From Fluviispira multicolorata (lineage in GTDB: Bacteria > Bdellovibrionota_B > Oligoflexia > Silvanigrellales > Silvanigrellaceae): DNA of 64,000 nucleotides. Below, in pieces: positions 8,235-17,930 of the stretch. The stretch is from contig NZ_WFLN01000006.1 of NCBI RefSeq assembly GCF_009208585.1, positions 124,001 through 188,000 of the forward strand, written 5' to 3'. Position 1 is the first letter of the stretch, and every line of letters begins with the position of its first letter. The notes under the pieces are model-generated. The model was not told where the DNA came from. It saw nothing but the letters and a program-made list of their open reading frames with translations, and made no database searches. The translations under genes and the position numbers were made by a program.

Positions 8235-10416
8235 TTACATAATGTGCTACTGTTGGAAGCGTTTTCAGCAAGTGAGTGACAATTTAACCAATGCCTTTTC
8301 CTTCTTCTTCAATAAAATTGAATCAGAAATCAGTGTTTTAACAAATTCAACACACACCGCTCATGTCATGAACCAGCGCGAAGAATTTATTGTGATGAAA
8401 CGATTAGCGCAGTTATATGTTGACGACAAATTATCAGATGAAATGAATTTTGGATTGGTTCGAAAAAAGGCATTTGAAATTTTATCCAAAGAAGATCTTC
8501 TCAATAAAGTTTCAGCCATTGCTAAAAAACCAGCGCAAGAAGAAGATTTTTATTGGCAAGCAGCAGATAGTCTTAAACGTAAAATCACATCAAATTTGCA
8601 ACATCTTGTTGCGGCGCTTGATTTCTCTAGCACAAATCCTGAAAATCGATGGATGGAAGCATTGCGATGGATCAAAACAGATTTTCCTCGACCAAAACAA
8701 TCGGCTCCATTTACAGATGAGTGTCCAGATAAAACCATACCAATAAAACTATTGCCGTACTTAAGTAACAAAACAGATAATAATTCTGAAAAAATTAATC
8801 AATCTCGTTACGAATTTTGGATATATAAACAGATCAATTACCAATTAAAAAAAGGCTCAATTTTTTTGGAAGATAGCCTGCAATACCGCTCACTCAGTCA
8901 GGAATTAGTTTCACTGGAAGAAAAAGAAATATTAATCAAACAACTTAATATTTCTGCGCTTACTCAGCCAATAGACCGGCAGTTGGATAGTTTATTTGCG
9001 GAGCTGAATGGGCTTTGGGAGGTTTTCAATAAGGAATTAAAAAAGACAACCTTAAACATCTCCGTTATGACGATAAAGATAAAACATTACATTGGCAGAA
9101 ACCCAATATTAAAAAAGATGAGAAGCTTAAATCCAGATTTTATAAACAAATGAAGTTGTGCGATATTACCGATGTATTGAGATATGTAAATAAACGTTGT
9201 GATTTCATGTCTGCTTTTACACATATTCAACCACGTTACAGCAAACAGCCAGCTAAAGAAGAATGTTTAATTGGAACTCTTATTGCACAGGCTATGAATA
9301 ACGGTAATCTGAATATGGCTGACATTTCCGATATTCCATATGCTGTGTTACATGAAACACTTCAATCTAGAATTAGGCTTGCCACGCTTAAGAATTCTAG
9401 TGATTTAATCAGCAATGATATTTCTAAAATGCCTATATTTCCATTTTATTCATTTGATCTTGAATTGCTTTATGGTGGTGTGGATGGGCAAAAACTTGAG
9501 GCTGAAACCCCTACCCTTAAAACCAGATATTCTAAAAAATACTTTAGAAAAGGCAAAGGGGTTGTCGCCTATACATTACTTGCCAATCACGTGCCCTTGC
9601 AAGTCGAATTGATTGGCGCAAATGAGCATGAAAGTTATTTTTTTATTTGATATTTGGTACAATAATACCTCTGTAATATCGCCAGACATTATGACTGGAG
9701 ACATGCACTGCATCAATCGAGCAAACTTTGCCATCATGCATTGGTTTAATGGTAAGTTGTACCCTCGATTTTCAAATATTGAAGCGCAACGAATCCATTT
9801 GTTTTCTGAAATAGATAAGCCTGAATATGCAAAATATTTAATCCAACCACGTGGGCAAATAAATCGTGATTTAATTGAATCAGAATGGCCAAATTTACAG
9901 CGAATTATTGCTACCTTAGGGCTAAAAGAAATGACACAAAGCCCATTGATTAAAAAACTTTGTACTTATACTCAAGAAAATCGCACACGCTTGGCCTTAT
10001 TTGAATTTGATAAATTGATTCGAAGTATTCATACTCTTAAATATTTTCTTGATCCAAAAATTCAAAGAAATACCCATCGTTCTCAAAATCGTGTTGAATC
10101 TTATCATCAGCTGAGGGCTGCAAATGCTCAAGCATATGGTAAAAAACAGCTGATAGGCAGAACAGATATTGCGCTTGAAGTCAGCAATCAATGTGGCCGG
10201 CTCATTGCAAATGCGATTATTCATTACAACTCTACAATTCTATTAAAATTACGAGAAAAATATGAAGCGGAAGAAAACAAAAAAGCTCTAAAATTATTGC
10301 GTAAAATATCTCCAGTTGCTTGGCAGCACATTCATTTCCAAGGGCATTTTATATTTTCTAAAGAAAACTTGATTGATTTGGACGAAATTATTAAGCAGTT
10401 AACGCTTGGGGCTTAG
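8235..10416 (+). pseudogene. Tn3-family transposase (TnpA), truncated and frameshifted
   Basis: Three overlapping frames (8242-9153, 9150-9650, 9613-10416) join into the C-terminal three quarters of a Tn3 TnpA. It begins at KRFQQVSDNL and continues through YEFWIYKQINYQLKKG, SAFTHIQPRYSKQPAKEEC and GGVDGQKLEAETPTLKTRYSKK to RVESYHQLRAANAQAYGKKQ. The catalytic DDE residues remain (DGQK, TGDMH, RVES). The first frameshift lies in the A-run near 9041-9046 and the second in the T-run near 9638-9645. The N-terminus is absent: the IS630 element abuts it. The C-terminus is complete, and a Tn3-type terminal repeat follows at 10434-10466. Assembly error in the homopolymers is possible but would not restore the missing 5' end. 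Confidence 0.85.
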
Positions 10417-10433
10417 TCTACAAAAACAAGGTC

Positions 10434-10466
10434 GTGGGAATTTCTGGGGTTTGCGCTTAGAACCCC
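10434..10466. repeat. Tn3-family terminal repeat, internal copy
   Basis: A 33-base sequence ending in GCGCTTAGAACCCC lies 17 bases after the tnpA stop, where a Tn3 inverted repeat is expected. Read inward it begins GGGGTTCTAAGCGC, and GGGG is the usual outer end of Tn3 repeats. The same sequence, with two mismatches and in the same orientation, is at 16011-16043. Confidence 0.75.
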
Positions 10467-10877
10467 TTAGAGCTTAAAATCAAGTAAAATTTTATTTAGC
10501 ATAGAGGGGGATGAAGACACAAAAGAAGGAGCTACTCGTCTCACTAGAAAAGGACTCGTCAAAAGGAGCTAATTCTCTAGTCGGCACAATCAGCATAATT
10601 GCTAAAAAAAGAAGTTCAACAGCAAGACAGATACTGACAAGATCTCAGATGCAAAAAAAGGGCAAGATGCTAGCCCAAGTGATTAAGATAGTTTAAAAAT
10701 GATTGTGGTATTCCTATCTATGTGGCCCCTGTAATGCTGGAAAGTTAAATTTACGATGTTTTCAAAAAATAAGTTAGCAAAACTCATGGAGAAGTCTGGA
10801 AATACCTTGAATGAACAGACAAATCAAACAAAAATTCAAAAAATAAGCCTTGTTAATGTCCCTCGTATTAGGAGAAA
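10467..10877. other. Region between Tn3 repeat and hsdM, no recognised gene
   Basis: About 410 bases with only short frames. A 61-codon frame (10511-10696, MKTQKKELLVSLEKD) and a 77-codon frame starting at 10756 have no recognisable motif, and the second runs out of frame into hsdM. It presumably contains the hsd promoter and leader, but I see no convincing -35/-10 pair. Confidence 0.5.
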
Positions 10878-12338
10878 TTGCCCTTGTTTGAACAAACTTT
10901 TAAAAATATTGATGACATTCTGCATAAGGATGCAGGTTGTGGCAGTGAGCTTGATTATGTGGAACAAACTTCATGGATTTTATTTTTAAAATATTTAGAC
11001 GACTTTGAAAAAGATAAGAAAATTGCGGCTGAACTTTCAGGAAAAATTCACAATACCATAATTGACAGAAAATTCTGCTGGGCTATTTGGGCAGCACCTA
11101 AAGAAAAAGATGGGAAAATAGACCATAATAAGGCGATGACAGGGGATGATTTAAAAGATTTTGTTGATCATAAACTTTTTCCCTATCTAAAAAAATTTAA
11201 AACAGATGCAGAAGCCGCAGACACTATTGAATATAAAATTGGGGAAATATTTAGCGAATTAAAAAACCGAATACAAAGTGGCTATAATTTGCGAGAAGTC
11301 ATCAACAGAATTGATGACTTGCGTTTTCGTTCTCATGCCGAAAAGCATGAAATGTCCCATTTATATGAAGATAAAATTAAAAATATGGGCAATGCAGGTC
11401 GTAATGGTGGAGAATATTATACACCTCGACCACTGATTAAAACAATCGTAAAAGTAGTGGCTCCAGTCATTGGAAATAAAATTTATGATGGGGCTGTGGG
11501 ATCTGCTGGGTTTTTATGTGAAGCATTCGAATATCTAAAAGAAAGCAAAAAATTAACTACGAAAGATTTAGAAATACTTCAAAAAAAGACTTTCTACGGA
11601 AAAGAAAAAAAGTCTCTCGCTTACATTATTGGCACAATGAATCTGATTTTGCACGGAGTTGAAGCACCTAATATTATTCATACTAATACGCTTGCTGAAA
11701 ACTTGTCTGATATTCAAGAAAAAGATCGTTATGATATTGTTCTGGCAAATCCCCCTTTTGGAGGCAAAGAACGCACAGAAGTTCAACAAAATTTTCCAAT
11801 TAAAACAGGTGAAACTGCATTTTTATTTCTCCAACATTTTATTAAAATTCTAAAAGCTGGAGGAAGAGCAGGGGTAGTTATAAAGAATACTTTTTTATCT
11901 AACACCGACAATGCTTCTGTAAGTTTGCGTAAATTAATATTGGAAAATTGTAATCTGCACACCGTGCTTGACCTTCCTGGCGGAACTTTTACGGGTGCAG
12001 GCGTAAAAACGGTGGTTCTATTTTTTGATAAAGGAAGTAAAACAAATAAAGTTTGGTACTATCAGCTTAATCTTGCTAGAAATCTTGGAAAAACAAACCC
12101 ACTAAACGAAAATGATTTAGCTGCATTTGTGGAATTACAAAAAACGAAAGCTGAGAGTGAAGATTCTTGGACGATAAATATTTCCGATGTAGATAAGTCT
12201 TCATTTGATTTGTCAGTTAAAAATCCTCATAAAAAAGACGAAAAAACTTTAAGAAGCCCCGAAGAAATATTGGACGAGATCGTGATGCTGGATGCACAAA
12301 GTAAGCAAGTACTTGAAGCCGTTCGAGGGCTTTTATGA
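10878..12338 (+). CDS. hsdM: Type I restriction-modification system, DNA methyltransferase subunit
   Basis: 486 residues from a TTG start at 10878 preceded by AGGAG. The N-terminal HsdM_N helical region (LFEQTFKNIDDILHKD, QTSWILFLKYLDD) is followed by the N6-adenine methyltransferase domain. That domain has GGEYYTPRPLI, motif I region KIYDGAVGSAGFLCEAF and the catalytic NPPF motif (DIVLANPPFGGKE). It methylates adenine at the sequence read by HsdS and forms an M2S1 methylase or, with HsdR, a restriction complex. Its last bases overlap hsdS by four (ATGA), showing translational coupling. Length is normal, with no lesions. Confidence 0.95.
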   Translation: MPLFEQTFKNIDDILHKDAGCGSELDYVEQTSWILFLKYLDDFEKDKKIAAELSGKIHNTIIDRKFCWAIWAAPKEKDGKIDHNKAMTGDDLKDFVDHKLFPYLKKFKTDAEAADTIEYKIGEIFSELKNRIQSGYNLREVINRIDDLRFRSHAEKHEMSHLYEDKIKNMGNAGRNGGEYYTPRPLIKTIVKVVAPVIGNKIYDGAVGSAGFLCEAFEYLKESKKLTTKDLEILQKKTFYGKEKKSLAYIIGTMNLILHGVEAPNIIHTNTLAENLSDIQEKDRYDIVLANPPFGGKERTEVQQNFPIKTGETAFLFLQHFIKILKAGGRAGVVIKNTFLSNTDNASVSLRKLILENCNLHTVLDLPGGTFTGAGVKTVVLFFDKGSKTNKVWYYQLNLARNLGKTNPLNENDLAAFVELQKTKAESEDSWTINISDVDKSSFDLSVKNPHKKDEKTLRSPEEILDEIVMLDAQSKQVLEAVRGLL

Positions 12339-13606
12339 ATAAGAAATTGCCCGATGGGTGGGAAGTAAATAAATTGGGGGAGATTTGCTCTTTTTTGAGT
12401 AGAGGAATTTCACCAAAATATCTTGAGCAAGGGGGCGCTTGTGTTCTTAATCAAAAATGTATTCGTGATCATAATGTTAGTTATGATCAGGCGCGTAGGC
12501 ATGATTTAAAGATTAAAACTGTTAGTCCTGAGCGTTTCATTCAACTTGGTGATGTACTGGTTAATTCGACAGGAACAGGAACTTTGGGTCGTGTTGCTCA
12601 GGTTCGAAATATTCCATTTGAGCCAACAACAGTTGATTCTCATGTTACCATTGTCCGCCCAAAACCAGGCAAATTTTTTCTTGATTTCTTTGGTTATATG
12701 CTTGTGTTTATTGAGGAGCTAATTAAGCAAGCTGGTGAGGGTTGTGGCGGTCAGACAGAGCTTGCTCGCTCAGTTTTGGCGAATAAATTTTTAGTTAGTT
12801 ATCCAACATCACCTATAGAACAGAAGAATATCGTCGCTATTCTAGACGAAGCATTTTCCGCCATTACTATTGCAAAAGAAAATATAGAAAAAAATTTGTC
12901 GAACAGTTTAAAAATTTGTGAATCATATTTGGACAATGTTTTAGATAATTATAGCGGTAAATTTGAAAAAAAAACATTGGGTTACGTTTGCGAAAATGTA
13001 GAGTATGGAACTTCAAGAAAATCAGAAAAAATAGGCAAAGTAGCTGTTTTAAGGATGGGAAATATTCAAGGCGGACATTTGGATTGGAATGATCTTGTTT
13101 TTACTAGTAATGAAGATGAAATTAAAAAATATACCTTGAAAAAAAATGACATCTTGTTCAATCGAACAAATAGTGCAGAATTAGTGGGTAAAACTGCAAT
13201 ATATAAGGGAGAATATCCAGCTATTTTTGCTGGATATTTAATAAGAATAAATATTAAAAAAAACTTAATAGACGCAGATTTTTTAAATATCTATTTAAAT
13301 AGCAAGAGAATAAGAGAGTATGGATTTTCTGTAATGAGTTCCAGTGTTAATCAGGCAAATATTAATGGCACTAAACTAAAAGAATATCCTTTAATACTGC
13401 CATCTTTAGAGGATCAAAAACGAATTGCTTCTAAATTTATTTCTATTTCTTTAGAAACCAAAAAACTTGAACTAATTTACAAGGATAAGCTTGAAAAACT
13501 GGAAGAGCTAAAAAAATCTTTCCTTGAAAAAGCTTTTAATGGAGAATTAAAAAGAAAGACGCTTCAGAAATTCTTTAACAAGGAATTTAGAGAGGTATCC
13601 ATATGA
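12335..13606 (+). CDS. hsdS: Type I restriction-modification system, specificity subunit
   Basis: 423 residues with the two-half layout of HsdS. Target recognition domain 1 (LPDGWEVNKLGEICSFLSRG to about residue 160) is followed by a central conserved helix (QKNIVAILDEAFSAITIAKENIEKN), target recognition domain 2 (GYVCENVEYGTSRKS through about 365) and a C-terminal helix (LEKLEELKKSFLEKAFNGEL). The protein chooses the bipartite DNA target and holds two HsdM subunits. Overlaps of four bases with hsdM and with hsdR (both ATGA) indicate one operon. The target sequence cannot be predicted from this. Confidence 0.95.
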   Translation: MNKKLPDGWEVNKLGEICSFLSRGISPKYLEQGGACVLNQKCIRDHNVSYDQARRHDLKIKTVSPERFIQLGDVLVNSTGTGTLGRVAQVRNIPFEPTTVDSHVTIVRPKPGKFFLDFFGYMLVFIEELIKQAGEGCGGQTELARSVLANKFLVSYPTSPIEQKNIVAILDEAFSAITIAKENIEKNLSNSLKICESYLDNVLDNYSGKFEKKTLGYVCENVEYGTSRKSEKIGKVAVLRMGNIQGGHLDWNDLVFTSNEDEIKKYTLKKNDILFNRTNSAELVGKTAIYKGEYPAIFAGYLIRINIKKNLIDADFLNIYLNSKRIREYGFSVMSSSVNQANINGTKLKEYPLILPSLEDQKRIASKFISISLETKKLELIYKDKLEKLEELKKSFLEKAFNGELKRKTLQKFFNKEFREVSI

Positions 13607-15924
13607 ATGAAGCAGAAACCAGAGCGGAATTAATTGACCCACAATTATTAAAAAGCGGATGGGGTATTATAGAAGGATCAAAAATTCTTCGTGAATTCAA
13701 AATAACTGCTGGAAAAATACAGCTAGGTGGGGGACGAGCAAAGCCTCTTATTGCAGATTACGTTTTGGTTTATCAAGGTCGAAAGCTGGCTGTTATCGAA
13801 GCAAAAAGCAATGAACTTGAAGTTGGCGAAGGTGTGGCACAAGCAAAAAATTACGCACAAAAATTGCTGCTCGACACCACATATTCAAGCAATGGTCATG
13901 AAATTTATCAGATTTGTATGAAAACAGGTGTCGAGAATTTAATATCAAAATTTCCAACTCCAGACGAGCTATGGGCTAAAACTTTTGCCATTAAAAATTT
14001 ATGGAATGAAATATTTAATCAAACTCCATATGAAGATATTGGAGGATCAAAGGGAGCTCGTTATTATCAGGAAATCGCCGTTAGCAACGTCATGACAGCA
14101 ATTGCAGAAAATAAACAACGAATTTTACTAACTCTGGCAACAGGAACAGGAAAAACTTTTATTGCATTTCAAATCGCATGGAAACTATTTCAAACCCGTT
14201 GGAATTTAAATCATGATGGTTTGCGTAGACCGCGTATTTTATTTTTAGCCGATAGAAATATTTTAGCAGACCAAGCCTTTAACGCTTTTTCTGCATTTCC
14301 AGAAGATGCTCTTGTACGTATTAATCCTGAAGAAATTGGAAAAAAAGGCAATGTCCCTACAAACGGAAGTATTTTTTTTACAATCTTTCAAACATTTATG
14401 AGCGGTAATGATAATAAGTCTTATTTTAGAGAGTACCCATCAGATTTTTTTGACTTTATTATTATTGATGAATGCCATCGTGGTGGTGCAAATGATGAAG
14501 GCAATTGGAGGGGAATACTTGAATACTTTTCACCAGCGGTTCAACTTGGATTAACTGCTACTCCAAAACGTAAAGATAATGCTGACACCTATAAATATTT
14601 TGGAGATCCTGTTTATGTTTATTCACTTAAGGAAGGCATCAACGATGGTTTTCTAACTCCCTTTAAAGTAAAACGAATTAAAACAACTTTAGATGATTAT
14701 GTTTACACCTCTGATGATAAAATAATTGAAGGAGATGTTGAAACAGGAAAACGTTATGTTGAAGAAGACTTTAATAAAATTATTGAGATCAAGGAACGTG
14801 AAGCCAAGCGTGTTAAAATAATGCTTGATGATGTCGATCAATCTGAAAAAACAATACTATTTTGCGCAAACCAAACGCATGCACTTGCTATTCGTGACTT
14901 AATTAATCAATACAAAAAAAGTAAAGATCCAAACTATTGCGCCCGTGTTACTGCAAATGATGGCAAATTAGGCGAGCAATTTCTAAAAGAATTTCAGGAT
15001 AACGAAAAAACAATACCTACTATGTTAACTACATCACAGAAGCTTTCCACAGGCGTAGATGCAAGAAATGTACGTAACATTGTACTTATGCGGCCTGTGA
15101 ATTCAATGATTGAATTTAAACAAATTGTAGGGCGAGGAACTCGTCTTTTTGATGGGAAAGATTTTTTTACTATATATGATTTTGTAGATGCGAGTAAAAA
15201 CTTTTCAGACCCAGAATGGGATGGAGAACCTATAGAGCCAGTTGAATCTATTGATGAGAAGTCAGATCCTGTTCCTCTTGAAATGAAGAAAGAGTTAAAA
15301 GAAAAATCGAATGCAAATGATGACCAGCAACAAAATAAAAGAATCAAAATAAAATTACGAGATGGGAAAGAACGTGAAATCCAGCATATGATCTCAACTT
15401 CTTTTTGGAGTCCAGACGGTAAACCTATTTCATCAGAAGAATTCCTACAAAATCTTTACGGAACTTTGCCTGATTTTTTTAAAAATGAAGAAGAATTAAA
15501 AAAAATTTGGTCAAATCCTATGACAAGAAAGACCTTTCTCGAACAACTTTCCGAAGCTGGATATGGAAAAGAGGAACTTTCGTCTCTTCAAAAATTAGTC
15601 AATGCAGAAAAAAGTGATCTTTTCGATGTTTTGGAATTTGTGTCTTTTGCAATGCCCCCAATAACAAGACAGGAACGAGTTGCTAGGGCTCAGTCTAATA
15701 TTTTTGCTTATTTGGATACAAAACAAAAGGAGTTTTTAGAATTCGTTTTGTTCAAATATATTGAAACTGGAGTAGAAGAACTTGACGAAGAAAAATTGTC
15801 CTCACTCGTCGTATTAAAATATGGGGCTTTTGAAGATGCGAAAAAAGAATTAGGGGATGTGCAGAATATTCGTTCAATTTTCATTGATTTTCAAAAACAT
15901 TTGTATCAACAATCGTATGCGTGA
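13603..15924 (+). CDS. hsdR: Type I restriction enzyme, motor/nuclease subunit
   Basis: 773 residues, short for HsdR but normal for the EcoEI-like class. The N-terminal nuclease domain has the PD-(D/E)xK core (LAVIEAKSNELEVGEGVAQAKNYA). The superfamily 2 helicase motor follows, with Walker A TLATGTGKTFIAFQ, DECHRGG (DExH box), GLTATPKR (motif III) and QIVGRGTRLFDGKDFF (motif VI). The C-terminus after about residue 580 matches the EcoEI_R_C type. It translocates and cleaves unmodified DNA in complex with HsdM and HsdS. No lesion is visible, so the system looks functional. A Tn3-type repeat ends 119 bases downstream. Confidence 0.95.
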   Translation: MNEAETRAELIDPQLLKSGWGIIEGSKILREFKITAGKIQLGGGRAKPLIADYVLVYQGRKLAVIEAKSNELEVGEGVAQAKNYAQKLLLDTTYSSNGHEIYQICMKTGVENLISKFPTPDELWAKTFAIKNLWNEIFNQTPYEDIGGSKGARYYQEIAVSNVMTAIAENKQRILLTLATGTGKTFIAFQIAWKLFQTRWNLNHDGLRRPRILFLADRNILADQAFNAFSAFPEDALVRINPEEIGKKGNVPTNGSIFFTIFQTFMSGNDNKSYFREYPSDFFDFIIIDECHRGGANDEGNWRGILEYFSPAVQLGLTATPKRKDNADTYKYFGDPVYVYSLKEGINDGFLTPFKVKRIKTTLDDYVYTSDDKIIEGDVETGKRYVEEDFNKIIEIKEREAKRVKIMLDDVDQSEKTILFCANQTHALAIRDLINQYKKSKDPNYCARVTANDGKLGEQFLKEFQDNEKTIPTMLTTSQKLSTGVDARNVRNIVLMRPVNSMIEFKQIVGRGTRLFDGKDFFTIYDFVDASKNFSDPEWDGEPIEPVESIDEKSDPVPLEMKKELKEKSNANDDQQQNKRIKIKLRDGKEREIQHMISTSFWSPDGKPISSEEFLQNLYGTLPDFFKNEEELKKIWSNPMTRKTFLEQLSEAGYGKEELSSLQKLVNAEKSDLFDVLEFVSFAMPPITRQERVARAQSNIFAYLDTKQKEFLEFVLFKYIETGVEELDEEKLSSLVVLKYGAFEDAKKELGDVQNIRSIFIDFQKHLYQQSYA

Positions 15925-16010
15925 AAAAAAAGAAAAAACAGATATTAATTTGACAAAAAGCGATAAATAAATCTATGAAGCGTTTTAAATCTGGATTTTA
16001 AGCACTAACT

Positions 16011-16043
16011 GCGGAAATTTCTGGGGTTTGCGCTTAGAACCCC
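16011..16043. repeat. Tn3-family terminal repeat, outer right end
   Basis: The 33-base repeat shared with 10434-10466 ends at AACCCC (16043). The next base begins sequence homologous to the solute-binding-protein gene at 21345 onward, so the insertion boundary is exact. This marks the right end of a Tn3-type insertion that interrupted a duplicate of that gene. Confidence 0.75.
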
Positions 16044-16095
16044 TATTCAACTTAAATTTACAGAAGATAGGGAATTTATATTTGTGAAAGTATGA
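16044..16095 (+). pseudogene. 3' end of a duplicated solute-binding-protein gene
   Basis: Seventeen codons ending in REFIFVKV-stop match the last codons of the gene at 19954-21408 (REFIFVKSEDYN). Homology continues past the stop to about 16255, paralleling 21409-21555. The rest of the gene is lost to the left of the Tn3 repeat. Confidence 0.75.
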
Positions 16096-16107
16096 GGTTT
16101 GTCATTA

Positions 16108-16233
16108 ATGGAAGTCAATAAAAAAAATACAATGCGAAAGGGAGAAATATTTTCAGATGTTCAAAAATACGGGAATAAAGCTACAGCAGCTGAAATGCTT
16201 GGGATTGCGAGACAAAGTATGTATAGAATTTAA
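16108..16233 (+). CDS. Small Fis-type helix-turn-helix ORF (41 aa)
   Basis: 41 codons from ATG at 16108. The C-terminal half (YGNKATAAEMLGIARQSMYRI) has the pattern of the Fis/NtrC-type DNA-binding helix-turn-helix (ATAAxxLGIxRxxxYR). The same sequence occurs downstream of the intact solute-binding gene (21408-21532), but there a one-base deletion breaks the frame. It may be a tiny DNA-binding protein or the surviving tail of a sigma-54 activator. A ribosome site is not obvious. Being intact here while broken in the paralogous copy, it could simply be a relic not yet disrupted. Confidence 0.35.
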   Translation: MEVNKKNTMRKGEIFSDVQKYGNKATAAEMLGIARQSMYRI

Positions 16234-16255
16234 CCTGCTTTTTCTTAAATCATTA

Positions 16256-17104
16256 AGGTATGTACTCAAATTTTTCCCCAAACGATACAACACCCCATGT
16301 AAACCATAGAAGCAAAGTTATTTTTACTTTTATCGTAACGTGTGGCAATGCTTCTGAACTGTTTTAATCTAGCAAATAAATTTTCTACTAAATGTCGAGT
16401 TTTATATAAATGCATATCAAATCCATCATTTGTTTTATCAATAGAATTTTTCTTTTTAGGAATAATGGCTTGAATATTTTTATCTGCTAATTTTTCTCTT
16501 ATTTTTTTATTACTGTAAGCCCGATCTGCAATTAAATTTTCAGCATTGCTAGCTTCTATGAGTTGATTTCCTATTCTACTGTCGTTGAACTTGTCCTTCA
16601 CTTAAAATAAAGTCTATAGGATTTCCATGTGAGTCTGCAATCATATGTATTTTACTTGAATTACCACAAACAGCACGACCAATACATTCTTCTTTTTTGC
16701 ATTTTGAATTTACAGAATGCTGATGTGCTTTCACTATTGTTGAATCTATAAAATTCCATTCATTATCTAATTCTCCTCGAATTTTTAAAAATAACTCGCG
16801 CCAAATTCCTAGTTTTGACCAACGATTAAATTTATTAAATACTGTTGAAAATGAACCAAACTCCGTTGGTAGATCCCTCCAGGGAGCTCCTGTTCGTAGC
16901 TTCCAAAAAACGGCTTCCATAAAAATCCTAATTCTATTTGAAAAATGAATTTTAAATTCTTTAACCAATGGCGCTAGCTTAGACCACATTGGATCTGTTA
17001 TCATCAGCCTCAACATGTTTCCCTCTTTCGTTAGACGTAGTAATCCAACTTTTGCGAGAAATATGCCAAAAATCAAGTATTCTCTGATACTTGAGAACAC
17101 ACCC
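16256..17104 (-). mobile_element. IS5-family (IS427-like) insertion sequence, 849 bp
   Basis: Terminal inverted repeats are AGGTATGTACTCAAAT (left) and, on the minus strand, GGGTGTGTTCTCAAGT (right). Both ends are flanked by TA (16254-16255 and 17105-17106), as expected for this group. The left flank continues the sequence paralogous to 21555; the right flank is the truncated HExxH gene. The IS encodes a two-frame transposase on the minus strand. Confidence 0.75.
16266..17016 (-). pseudogene. IS5-family transposase in two frames
   Basis: The upstream frame starts at the ATG ending at 17016 (MLRLMITDPMWSKLAPL), behind GAGGG. It carries the DDE N-terminal part (GAPWRDLPTEFGSFSTVFNK, FIDSTIVKAHQHS, DSHGNPIDFILSEGQV). 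The second frame (16266-16601) carries DSRIGNQLIEA, LIADRAYSNKKIR and the DDE C-terminus (TRHLVENLFARLKQFRSIATRYDK). Joining them requires a shift near 16583-16590 (GTTCAAC). IS427-type elements may use ribosomal frameshifting, but no classic slippery run is seen there, so inactivation by mutation is more likely. Confidence 0.75.
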
Positions 17105-17106
17105 TA

Positions 17107-17930
17107 GAAATAGTGATCAAAAATTATCTGGATATCTTCATGCGATTCACACAAATATGATTCTTGCTATTGAAATAAAAGATGTAAATTCTGTTCAGTT
17201 TCTCGTGAATGAATTATTGTCAAATGAATTTTTATATGACAAAACTCTGATAATAAAATTAAGTGATGAGATAGGTGAAAAAAAATTTGAAATTTATAAA
17301 TCTTTATTCCTGAAAGATGATACTTTTTCTGATGTAACTTTCTTAATACCAAATGCTGAAGAATATAACCAAGCTTCTCGTAATATTTCTGACTCATTTA
17401 ATATTTTAAACAAATATGCAAATAATTCATTTAAAGAAATAAATAAATTAATTACTGAAATTTTCTTATTCAACAATGATAAATCATATATTATTTCATC
17501 TGGTACTAGTCTAAATAATTTTGGTAGTATTTATATATCGAGTAATTTAAAAAAATCAATTCCTTTTTATTTAGAAGCATTGGTTCATGAATCTTCACAT
17601 CTATATCTTTTTGGTATTGCATTAAATGATAGTATTGTACTAAATTCTGACGAAGAAAGATATTCTGCTCCATTAAGAAATGATAAGAGAACCATGACTG
17701 GCATATATCATGCAGCTTTTGTTATTTCCCGAATAATTTATTCATTTAACAACATACTTAATAATAATATTAATGATGAATCTAAAACAAATAACGAGAT
17801 AATCATTCGTAAGAAAGAATTAATTTCTAGATTTAGAGGAGGTTATCAGACTATTTTAAAACATGGAAAATTAACAAATCTAGGAAAAGAAATAATTCAA
17901 TATGCAAATAAATATGTTGAAGAAAATTGA
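17107..17930 (+). CDS. HExxH-motif peptide-modification protein (aKG-HExxH peptide beta-hydroxylase family), 5' truncated
   Basis: The frame opens inside the IS5 end (ATG at 17091), so the native N-terminus was removed at 17107 by the insertion. Residues around 160-200 carry the family core: EALVHESSHLYLFGIAL (HExxH metal site), SAPLRNDKRTMTGIYHAAFV (conserved Arg and second His). This is the pattern of the HEXXH-motif domain found in RiPP biosynthesis, where members act as alpha-ketoglutarate-dependent peptide beta-hydroxylases. The 3' end overlaps the next gene by 29 bases. A hybrid protein of up to 279 residues starting in the IS could still be made. The missing length is unknown. Confidence 0.65.

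Noticed and set aside
10511..10696. 61-codon basic frame after the Tn3 repeat
   Set aside because: No motif or homologous pattern is recognisable and the start has no spaced ribosome site; mentioned only as part of the gap before hsdM.
16576..16601. Programmed frameshift in the IS5 transposase
   Set aside because: The overlap has no canonical A6G-type slippery run; a simple one-base indel explains the frames equally well.
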